Source of the DNA: Monoraphidium neglectum
Taxonomy: Eukaryota; Chlorophyta; Chlorophyceae; Sphaeropleales; Selenastraceae
Length of the DNA: 44,590 nt
Direction of reading: 5' to 3'
NCBI RefSeq assembly: GCF_000611645.1
Contig: NW_014013591.1
Span: 1-44,590, forward strand
Below the pieces are notes generated by a model. That model did no database searches. It saw only the letters and a list, made by a program, of their open reading frames with translations, and had not been told where the DNA came from. The translations under genes and the position numbers were made by a program. Positions 11,501-21,347 of the stretch are shown piece by piece (the first letter of the stretch is position 1; each line of letters opens with the position of its first letter).

Positions 11501-12733
11501 TACCGCAGGCGGCCGCATGCGAGGATGCAGGGGCAGAGCGTGCAGGGAAAGGTCAAACACTGTTGCAGCACGCACGGGGCGGCGTGTGGGGTTGCGCTGC
11601 AGGGCATGCGATGCAGCTCAACACCTCAAATCGCAGGTGGCATCAGCACTGGGGTATTCAAGTGATCTGAATGAGGCAACTGAGCACAAAGCATGCGTGC
11701 TTGCTGCATGGGGCGCACAGGGTTGCCGCCATGCCGTGCTTGCAAGGTGCAGATGGGTCTCCAACCAAGGTCAGCACTTGTCCACCGCCTGCTCCACCTT
11801 CACCGACAACGTTTCCTGTGGCCAACCATGAAGCCCTAGCCCCAGCCAACCAGTCAGGGAATTGAATTGTTGGATGCACACGCAACGCACCTGATGCTCC
11901 CCCTCCTGTGCCTGGACACTAGCAAAGGACAGAACGGCGGACCGCAATAAATGTCACAAGTGCACCGGAGGGGAAGCCAGTAGGTAATGGGACCCGTTTG
12001 CACAGGTGGGAAGAGGGAGGGAGAGAGAGCGGAAGGATCATCTGAGCAGTGTTGTCATGGGCTTTGCAGTGAAGAGGATGTGGCGATTTGAGCGCAGCTG
12101 CGAAGCATGCAACATGGTTCCAAAACGACTGCAGGACATGCCTACATCAACACGCTCGCATAGCTGCAGACATGTGGCTATTCCCCCCCTCTAGCATCAT
12201 CTGGAAGCCAGTGCGGAGACAGGCAGAGCTCGCCAACCCAAATTGCTGGCATGTACATTTGTTGCAGGGCGTGAGCAACGCACGACTAATTTGACCCCTT
12301 CAGCTCGTGCTGCACAACTCTGTGCTGCTCAAACGGTTGTTCAGTACATGAGGGTGCAGATAGGTCATGCACCCTTCCACAGAGGCTCAGCATGTCATGT
12401 GCTTGTGTCAATGAATGGCGTATACCCTGTGCACAACCCAGCCGCACCTGGCTGCTGCGGCTGCTGCTGTTGCTGCTGCAAGAGGAGCAGCTCCTTCTGA
12501 GACGCAGCCGTCCGCCGCTGTTCCAGTGCTGTCAGCCGCTGTTCCAGTGATGTCAGCCGCTGCTCTCGTGCTGCCAGCTGCTGCTGCAGTGCTGCCAGCT
12601 GTTGCTGCAAGATGTGACACTCTTCAGGTTGCTTCGCATCTTTGAGTGCAGCCTCTCTTTCCAAAATCGCCTGTTTCGCTTCTTCAATCGCCTGCTCGAC
12701 TCGAGCAATCGTCTGCTCGACACTGTTCGCCAT
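8520..12733 (-). CDS. Coiled-coil, possible nuclease-like and kinase-like protein, Crinkler-type architecture
   Basis: Well-supported exons: 12733-12448 (start MANSVEQTIARVEQ; coiled coil with LEQRLT heptads and a KELLLLQQ end), 10839-10564, 10358-10256, 9815-9319 and 8999-8520, the last four in phase. A further exon at about 10997-10898 (ending DWTPVFEYNVD) fits, leaving a 58-nt intron. Exons between 11000 and 12440 are not resolved. The middle part has LDGEFYVVG and VVLLEVKDELG, a D...E-x-K pattern compatible with a PD-(D/E)xK fold. The C-terminal part is kinase-like: AQFIKF (possible ATP-binding Lys), HGDMRGPNIMV (HxD catalytic loop with Asn) and VRFVDLDWAG in place of DFG. Coiled coil plus nuclease plus kinase resembles Crinkler/CRN proteins of oomycetes, fungi and algae; that link is inference. 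Role and substrate unknown. In-frame residues upstream of 12733 exist, so the start may be further out. Confidence 0.72.
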
Positions 12734-13751
12734 CGCGTCCTGCAGCAGAGACTGCAGGGCATGGGAGAAGTAGCCAAGGATTGGGAAAATCTCACTGGGC
12801 CAGATGGGACAGGATGCTGCTGCTGGGGGCCACCTGCAGCACAGAGCAACCATCACAGGACAATGAGGCCACATGCCAAACAAACCATACAAACAAACCA
12901 TACATGTGTGCGGGCCATGGCTTCTGGGGTGGAATTGAACAGGAGAATTGGGAGTGCAGGCAGCCACGTCAGCACCGCGCCGACATCCAAGACGCAGTCT
13001 TGATCCTACCCGGCAGCATTGAAGCACCCCTTAGAGCTTAAAATCCTTCAGAGAAAGGCTGAAGGGCAGAAAAAGGACGAAGTTGGTCGAGATGGCCCGG
13101 ATGAGCTGCTGTGCTCCAAGCGCCGACGGGCCCCAGCGCTGTTCGCGTGCCCGGCGTCTGTTCGTCGGCCGTATGTATCACTGTGGTGTCACCGGAGGGG
13201 CCTAAGGAGTGCACATCTTGGCGGAGCCCGGAGGTGCACGGGACTGCCTGAGACCCAGCTTTGTTGCTCCTGGGGCCGCGGCCGGCCAATGAAGACAGTT
13301 TTCGGGCTCTTAATATACCTGAGCTGGCCGGCGGCCCCTAAACACCAGATAGCAGAGATGAGGGATAGGATGCTGGCGTTCGGTCGAGTGGAAAAAGGTG
13401 ATGCTACGCGTATCTAGCATATTAATCATGTGTTTTATGCATAGGTGCACAAATCGCCGCGCGTCAGCATGCCGTCATCAGAAGCAAACACAGAACTACC
13501 GTATACTGTAAAGCCAGTTGATTGTGGGGTTCTGGCATTTCCGTTGCTTCTGTTGTGCTAACGCGGGCCTGACAGCCTCCCTTGCAGTGCAAGAGTCAGT
13601 GGTGCGGTACGCAGCCCATTCAGGACATGCATGCAAGAAAGTGCAGGCGGTGTGTGTGCAGGCGGTGGATGGCCGAGAGGCGCAGCACGCGTGATGCCAG
13701 CGTGTTGCAGGGTGTCGTGGTTGAGCATTGTCCGAAACTTGGGCGAGGAGG
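12734..13751. other. Intergenic: upstream of the kinase-like gene
   Basis: No gene recognised. The open frame of the first kinase exon continues upstream to 13027 but turns Cys- and His-rich without family signal, so I treat it as 5' untranslated or promoter. Base composition is more AT-rich near 13380-13560. Confidence 0.45.
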
Positions 13752-14255
13752 CCAGGGCAATGGGAGCGCGTTGTATCTGCCTGCTCACAGAGGCCGGCTT
13801 TGGCTGCCACGTCCTGTTCAACGCGACCATGAACAAAGTCACAGGGCGATCAACAGCGCCCTGGGCTCAGTGGCGTGATGACGGGCTGGCAGCCGCTGAC
13901 CCCGCAGGACGGGCGGGCTTGTGCAGGGTCTTGTGTCGAGGCTGTGCCTGTTCGGCTGGACAGTGGCTGCACTGTGCGTTTGACTCGCAGCGTGACCGAG
14001 TTGGCCGCCCGCGACGGCCGCATGTACACCAAGCAGACGGGTTGTGCTAGGACCGCGCATCGCGCACAAGGCGCGAACCCCTCTGGAACCACCATCCCGC
14101 ACGTCCGCCGCGTCTTTACCCCAGCCATTGTCTACGTCATGCTCAGCCGCAGCAACTTGTACGTGTTCGGCAAGCTGACGCTTGCCGATTCCTTGTCTGT
14201 GCATGAGGCCGCATTTGCTGCCGACAGGGCAGCCGCGCGGCTCACGCGCGCCTAA
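13752..14255 (+). pseudogene. Decayed PIF1-like DNA helicase fragment
   Basis: Two pieces of a PIF1/RecD-type helicase in the correct order but different frames. About 13752-13870 codes for CICLLTEAGFGCHVLFNATM, like the segment that places N-A-x-M before the second RecA fold. About 13950-14252 codes for VRLDSGCTVRLTRSVTELA, then TAHRAQG, TTIPHVRRVFTPAIVYVMLS and LSRS, which correspond to the family's H-K-S/A-Q-G and F-x-P-x-x-x-Y-V-A-L-S-R motifs. The N-terminal half with the P-loop is absent, and a segment between HRAQG and FTPA is disturbed. I infer a dead remnant, perhaps from a Helitron or PIF1-expanded family; an intron explaining the frame change cannot be excluded. Confidence 0.55.
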
Positions 14256-14681
14256 AATTGTGCATCCGCCTCCTGGCCCGTGCCCTTTGGGCGCATCAGA
14301 CATAGCAAGTTGCTCACGCCATCTCCCTTCGCCCTGTGCCTTGGCAGCGCATCAGCTTAGGTCACCATGTCGTACCGCACAGGTGTGACAGCAGCATGGC
14401 TGGTGCTATTGGGCCAGCTCACCCCGAGCGGAGTGCGGCAGCAAAGCATCGCAGCACTGTCGTACCGTGTCCCACAGCATCCAGATCCAGGCTTTGACAA
14501 CGGGGCATTGGCTGCCAGGGGCACATGGAGCCAGTGCGCTGCAGACAGAGCCGCTGGAAAACGCTGACCGGGCCTTGCGACGTTTGACGGATTTGTGCTC
14601 GGATTTATATCATGATATCAAAACCATACGAGCCTAAAGGAGGCCAGGCGTCGCGCTGACGGGCGTCTTGCTGACGGAGCG
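14256..14681. other. Intergenic between helicase remnant and duplicated segment
   Basis: Nothing gene-like. A 12-nt perfect palindrome (ATATCATGATAT, 14607-14618) lies shortly before the duplicated segment begins. Confidence 0.4.
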
Positions 14682-15577
14682 GCATTGCAGCCCGCCGCGG
14701 CGGGCCCCAGCTCAATGGGCCCGTAGGCGGCGTGGCCGGGTGGCCGGGTCCCAAACAGCCGCCGGTGCCACCCAAACACAAGCTAACGCGGTTTCCAGCC
14801 CATCGTTCGCAAATCAGAGCTGGTTCGGGCGGCGGTGCTTTCACAGCCAATGCTCCCGCCCTGTCAACATGGGAATCAAAACCTACCCATCTTTGTTATG
14901 CCCTTCACTTGCACCCTTCAAAGACGAAGTACTCCGTGGCATTGCACCTGCGTCCGCTTTGCACTTATACTTTGATCAGTCAAAGCGATGCTGTGGTCTG
15001 AGCTGACAGGCCACCAGGCCTGTACTTCCTGATCGGCATTGGAAATTGCCAACCGCGGATCTCGCTATTGATGCCGCCCTTGCCTGCGTCGTCGTGTGTT
15101 GCTGTTTTGCGCCATACCGTACTCTGTCACCCTGCTCAACCCTGGACTGCCGTGCGTCGTGAGTGCCGCACACTGCGTCCTGCCCCAGAACGGCTTTGTT
15201 TACTTCATCGAACCAGCGCGCGCAATACTCGTGAACGTAGTGTTGTGTAACACTTGCAAAACTCTTTAGGCGACGTGGTCGCCCCCTCTGCTCCCTCTTG
15301 GTGCTGCAGTCGTCCTGCCCTTGGCGTTCCGCATGCAAAAACAGGTCACACGAACCCATTCTATTGACGGTATTTGCAAGTATGCGGCGCATGCTGGTCA
15401 AGATGCTCAGATCGTGGCAGAGTCGACGGCGCTTTCAAAAAACGTCACCCTGCCAGTGTCACCAGCGCGCCGACTAGGGCGTCAACAGCACACGCCATGC
15501 AGCATAACTCAGCCGCAGACGGCCACTCTCAAGATCTCATTGGGCAAAATGGATCCGTTGACGGCTGCCTATCAGGA
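14682..15577 (+). repeat. Duplicated segment, copy B: upstream region and first codons of the ALDH gene
   Basis: Uninterrupted counterpart of 6097-6512 plus 7493-7976. It leads directly into the ATG at 15549 and ends about nine codons inside the coding region. It probably holds the promoter and 5' untranslated region of the ALDH gene, so copy A is likely the derived, non-coding duplicate. Confidence 0.88.
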
Positions 15578-16608
15578 CCTGGCCGCTCGGGTGGCGCCCC
15601 TGGCTGAGCAGCCCCATCTCGTGGTCGCCGCTGCGGCCGTGATTGTGGCAGTTTTACTTGTCACTTATGTTGTGTGGGACACGCTGGCATACGCCGCGAT
15701 CCCGACTCTGGACGTGCCTCTGAAGCAAGAAGAGCTGGCGGAGACCCTTGATGCTGAACAATACTCGCCGCCCAAAACGTTGCCTAAGGACAAGATCCCA
15801 TGCTACGATCCCGGCACGCTGCAGTTCCTGGGCTATGCCAAGGCGATGACGCCCGACGAGGTGCGCGCTGCTTTGCTGCAGCTGGCTGCACGCATGGGCA
15901 CTCGGGCCACCCCTGACCAAGTGCTGATGTTGCCTCGTGGGGTGCTGCTGTACAGGTGCGTGCGAGCATCGCCAAGGCAAAGGAGGCGTCAAAGGTGAGA
16001 GCCAGTGGCCTGGTGGCTGTTACAGGACGGTGGTCCGCACAGTCCACGGTCCACCAACAGAAGGCAGGGGTTGGCTTTTTCGCCTGAGCATGGCGCACCT
16101 GCGACGCATGCGTGCAGCAGTGGTGTGTGCCTGGACCTGCTGTTGACCCCTCTCCAGCCTGCGGCGCTCGTTCAGTAAGCAGCGGCGTGCGGCACCCGCC
16201 CACCCAAAATCCCGCCCCTGCCCGTGCTGGCATTGCACCCGGCGCCTGCCCTTCAGGTGTGGCGCAGCTCGAGCTTCAAGCAGCGCCGAATCCTGCTGCG
16301 GGTGCTCCTCAAGTACATTATTACCCACCAAGAGGAGATCTGCAGGTGCGGCTGCTGCCATTTCATGCCACCCCGTGGTGCCTCGCAGCATCGCCTCAGA
16401 ACTTACTGGACCTGTGGCCCCGAGCGCCAGTGTGTGGGGCGCGAAGTAGTAAGTTGGTGGCTTGGACGGCAGGATGACGGTGTGGCCACGCTGGTGCTGG
16501 AGCCCTGCCCCTCTTCCCCCTCCTACAGCGAACGCCAGGCCTAGCTCCGGCCTGTTAGAGCCGGCCTCCCCATACACGCACGCGTGCGCGCACTCGTGCG
16601 CGTGCACG

Positions 16609-16673
<65 letters not shown>

Positions 16674-19342
16674 GCGCGCGCGGATGCACACACACACACA
16701 TGCATACATCCACACACAAGTATGCATACAATTATACACGAATACGCACACCACATGAGCACACACGCACCCACACCATCCCTTGGCCCCAGGGTGTCCT
16801 CCCGCGATTCTGGCAAGACCCCCCTTGAGGCCGTGCTGGGGGAGATCATAGTAACTGCCGAGAAGCTGCGCTGGCTGGCGGCAGAGGGGGAGGACGCGCT
16901 CAAGCCGCAGCGCAGGAGCGCCGGCGTCATGGTGCGCGCCGGCACGCGGGGGCCGCGCCACGCGGCCTGCATGTGCGCGGCGAGGCGCTGGTGGCAAGCC
17001 GGTGCCGCCCGGGCCGAACGGGGATGCTTGAGGGAGAGCTTCCGGCGGGGCCGCCGCAGGTGCCCGTGAAGTGCCGGCCGGGGGCCATGCAGCGCCTGTT
17101 GAGCGGGACACGCCTGGCACGTCGGCGCGTCCAGACGGGAGTCCTGGGCCAACGCGCCCCCAACGGCCCGCCCGCCAGGCCTTCTACAAGGCTGCCCGTG
17201 TGGAGTACGTTCCCGTCGGCGTCGTGGGCGCCATCGTGCCCTGGAACTGGCCGTTCCACAACGTGATCAACCCCATCAGCGCCGCCGTCTTTGCGGGCAA
17301 CGCCATCGTCATCAAGGTCTCGGAGCACGCCAGCTGGTGGGTGGGGGCGGGGTGGGGGGTGGTTTCATGCCCTTAGGGGTGGGGAGGGGAGTGTTCATGT
17401 CAACGCTATCTTTGGGGGTGGGGGGGGGCCGGAGTGTGTTCATGTTTGGAAGCCACGAGGCCCAAAGAGTGGGGATGGGGCCAGGGTGGGAACGCGAGGG
17501 GCCCTGGTTGCGGGCCACGCCTGGCGCTTGCCGTCAAAACCGCGAACCTGACGGCCTTCATTCCAGCGCCTTGCACTGCGCCCCCTCCTTACCGCCCACT
17601 CGCACACTCCCTGCGCCCCCCCGCGCACCGCCGCCGCACCGCCGCCGCGTCCTCGTCGCGCGCAGGTGTGCCTCTTACTACGCGCGCATCGTCAACGCCG
17701 CGCTGGCCGCCGCGGGCGCGCCGCCGGGCCTCGTCCAGTTTGTCACCGGCTACGGCGACGCGGGCGCGGCCCTGGTGGCGGGCGGCGTTGACAAGGTCGT
17801 GTTTGTGGGCTCGACGGAGGTCGGCGCCAAGGTCATGGCGGCCGCGGCGCCGCGGGTGACGCCGGTGACGCTGGAGCTGGGGGGCAAGGACGCCTTCGTG
17901 GTGTGCGGGGACGCTGACTTGGCGCAGGTGGGCGGTGCTGGTGGTGGTTGGGTCTGGCTGAGAGCGGTCGTGTTGATGGGGCGGTTGGAGGCCCAGTCGG
18001 CCACCAAAGACTAGTCGGCCGGCTGCTGGGCCCGGCTGTCCTCCTGGGAAGGGGCGGACCAAGGCCGCATGAATGGGCTTGTCGGCTCAAGAGTCAAGAC
18101 TGTGTGTGCGAGTGCCGCTGCAGCCGCCTCGCGAGCCGCACTGCGGTGCCGCCCGCGGCGCGCGCCCGAGCGGCCCCGAGCAGCCTCCGCGGCGCGCCCC
18201 GGCATCGCAGGTGGTGCCGATTGCTGTCAAGGCGGCCTTCCTGAACTGCGGCCAGAACTGCGCCAGCGGGGAGCGCTACATTGTTGAGAGCAGCATATAC
18301 GACAGCTTCTGCTCCAGGGTGGCGGAGACCGCTAACGCGATGCGGCAGGGGCCGGCGCTGGGGCACGGTGGGTGCCGCGTCGCTGGCTGCCTCGTGGCGC
18401 GCAGCTCTGCGCCACAGAGGGGGCCAAGGGGTTGCTGCCTGTGGTGCTGGGGCTGCGGTAGGAGGGGCCGACGGCCCCTCTGGCTGGTGATGAGGTTGTG
18501 CCCTGATTGCGCCAAAAACACCAACAAAACCTCTTCCGCCTGCATCCAACCGCACGCACGACCCCCCTCCCCCCCCACACACACATACGCACATTCACAC
18601 ACATTCACACACCCACGCACGTTTGCCACCACAAACAAACAACACACGCGACCCCCCTCCAGGCCCCGTCGACACGGGCGCGATGTGCATGCCGGGCTCT
18701 GTTGAGAAGGTGCAGCGGCTGGTGGACGACGCCCTGTCAAAGGGCGCGCGCGCGCTCTCCGGCGGCAAGCCCAACGCCGCCGCCGGCGCCGGCCAGTTCT
18801 ACCCGCCCACCGTGCTGGTCGGCGTGACCAAGGGCATGGCGATATGGCACGAGGAGGTGTTCGGTCCCGTGATGGTCGTCGTGCCCTTCAGCGGCGACGA
18901 CGAGGCGGTCGCTCTCGCGAACGACTGCGCCTTCGGCCTCGGCTCGAGCGTGTTCAGCGGCAGCACGCGCCGCGCACGCGCGATCGCCGCGCGCCTCGAG
19001 GCCGGCATGACGTCCATCAACGACTTCAACGCGACCTACATGTGCCAGAGCCTGCCGTTCGGGGGCGTCAAGATGAGCGGCTTTGGGCGCTTTGGCGGCG
19101 TGGAGGGCCTGCGGGCGCTCTGCGTGCCCAAGGCGGTGGCGGAGGACGCGTACCCGTTCATGAAGACGACCATCCCCGCGCCCTGGCTGCACCCCGTCGG
19201 CGCCGCCGCGCAGCCGTTTGCGGTGGCGCTTACGACGATGTTCTACGGGCCGAGCCTCGCGCTCAAGGCGCGTGGGCTGGTGGGGCTGCTGCGGTGCCTG
19301 GTGGCGCCGGGGGGCGGGGGCGGCAAGGCCAAGCGCGCGTGA
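15549..19342 (+). CDS. ALDH22-type aldehyde dehydrogenase, N-terminally membrane-anchored
   Basis: NAD(P)-dependent oxidation of an aldehyde to the acid; the natural substrate of the plant ALDH22A1 family is not established. Seven exons in phase: 15549-15920, 16257-16345, 16793-16931, 17179-17336, 17666-17927, 18211-18367, 18663-19342, giving 618 aa (Arabidopsis ALDH22A1 is about 600). Residues about 23-48 form a transmembrane segment ([20 protein letters not shown]), followed by [14 protein letters not shown]. Catalytic elements: [23 protein letters not shown] (NAD-binding loop), [11 protein letters not shown] with the general-base Glu, and [12 protein letters not shown] with the nucleophilic Cys. 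The C-terminal part has [20 protein letters not shown], typical of the group. Intron 2 holds a long CA tract. The upstream region and first nine codons are copied, degenerate, at 7493-7976. Confidence 0.94.
16575..16684. repeat. (CA)n tract flanked by alternating CG in ALDH intron 2
   Basis: Alternating purine-pyrimidine DNA: CACGCACGCGTGCGCG, then about 29 CA units, then CGCGCGCGCGCG. It lies within the intron 16346-16792. Such tracts can adopt Z-DNA; whether it has an effect here is unknown. Confidence 0.9.
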
Positions 19343-21347
19343 CACGGCCCGCGTGAGAGCGGGGTGGGGCACTGGGCCGGGCGTGCAAGGCAACCCGCTT
19401 AGCCGCGCCATTCTCGGCATGGTTTTGACAGTGCGTTTGGTGTGGTTGCTTCTCTTTGGTTTTCTCCCGGCTGCTGGCAACGCCGGTGCGGCGACGGCTT
19501 GCGCACGGCTCGACATGCGTGCAGCGGCAAGAGCGCCGCGCCCAGCTGTCCCCACTGACGCGCCGATGCCCCCTGTGGTGTTTTGCCTCCTGCCGCCTTT
19601 GTGGCTTCCGCATGCAGCGCCTGTGCGCAGTTTTTTTGGATCCTGTCCATTGCGGCTGCTGTGTGCTGGGCACCGGCCCTCGGTGCGTTGGCAGTGCTGG
19701 CTGGCGCCGCGGGCAGCTGCCATGCTATGGCCTGCAACTGAGTGGTTTTCAAAGTGCAGCAAGCTTTCGCTCCCATTGTATACCTCAATTCATAGTCACT
19801 AGGCTAGGAGGAGCCTTTCTCCCCCCTGGGTAATAGCACGAGGGAAGAGCCGCGCAATGCCATGCCAAGCTATGCAGCCACTCGATTATAGATGCTCAGC
19901 AGCCACACTCGAGCGAGCAGGAGCACCCTGCCCTTTCAGGATGGCAGGTGGCGCCCTGTCTTGCTGCACCACTGATCACACGGCTGGGCTTGGCTGCACA
20001 CCCTAACACTGGCGAGCATCGACGTGTGGGCGCCTGGAGCCTGGTGACGGCAGGGAAGCGCACGTTACCGGAACAGATTGACGAATGGCAATGGCTTGGA
20101 TTGTCACGCCTGCCTACACGGGCATCAAAACTTCGTCGGGGGGAGAGGCGGCGGCCGAGGCGGTTGTTATGCACAACCCCCCCGGGTCGCCAGGAAAACC
20201 TCCGCCCCGGGGCGCACGCATAGCATGGAAGCTTCCATCGCTGCGCCTGTGGGTGCACGGGGTATCGATTGTGGGTCGCGGCGCGCGGCGCATATGGGTG
20301 CGCACGCACGCGCCTGCGCGCCCGTGGAAAAGGCAGTGTCGCGCGCAGGCAAAAGTTAGGGGGAGCGCGCTGCAGCGGCGCCTGCCCAGCGGAGGCGGCG
20401 GGGCAGGGCCCCTTGCCGCCGCCGCCGGGACGAGACGCCGCGGCGGCGCGCCCCGGCAATGAAAACGGGCCTGGCGGCTCCGGCGGGCGGGGGTGGTGTG
20501 CCCTCTCCCGGGCGAGGCCATGGCTTTATGTGTCAAAAGTCACACACACACGCGCACACACTAAGCGGGAACGACGCTTCAGTTGACAAAAATGTATTCC
20601 CCAATCTTCAACAAGGGGAAGGGACACGTGTACGTACGGGAGGGACGGGCCGCGTGTCCGCGCGCGGGGCAATGCGGCCGCGGCGGGGCGAGCACCCTCA
20701 AGAGTGCAGTTGACTGGGTGGTGGGTGGGCCGAGCCGAGGGCGCGCGCGCAGGGGGGCGCAAGCCGTGAGGGCGCGTCAGCCGCCGCCCGCGCAGGCGCG
20801 CACGCTCGTGGCCGCTGGTGCAAAAATCAGGCATTCATCTGTTGCGCGCGGCTGCGAGGGAAAACGCCGCTGCGGCCAAGTGCGTGGTGCTGTGAGGGAT
20901 CATATCATGAGGGGCCGCTTCGCAATGCTGTGCTTGCGGGGGGTGATGGGGGAGGCGTGAGAGACTGCGGGGCACGACATGCTGCCCGGAGGAGGCACAG
21001 GCCGCGAAAAGCAGCCCAGGCGGACGTGCAGGGGCGCGCAGACGCTGGTATGGACGGAGCGCGAATCAGCGGCCCGCCCGCGGCTGCGGCGCGGCTGGCG
21101 CCAACCTTGCTTACCCCTGCGTACAGTTAGCACACCGCAGCCCCGCCTACATGCTATATATGCTGGTAAACTCCTGATGGTAGGCAGCCAGCCAGCGCGC
21201 CCCACACGAGGGGACGGCTGTCGCCATGCGGACGCGCCCACGCACCGCGTGAGCGGACGGGCGCGTTTGTTCTTTCAAGGTGGGTTTTGACGGCATGAGG
21301 CCGTCGTCGCTGACACGCTTGCAGCAACACCCACCTGCACGCGGCAG
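19343..21347. other. Intergenic between ALDH and the DUF506 gene (convergent 3' ends)
   Basis: No gene recognised in 2 kb. Both flanking genes end here, so it should hold two 3' untranslated regions. Open frames are short or of biased composition. I did not find a clear TGTAA within 400 nt of either stop. A short CA/CG alternating stretch lies near 20541-20560. Confidence 0.5.
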
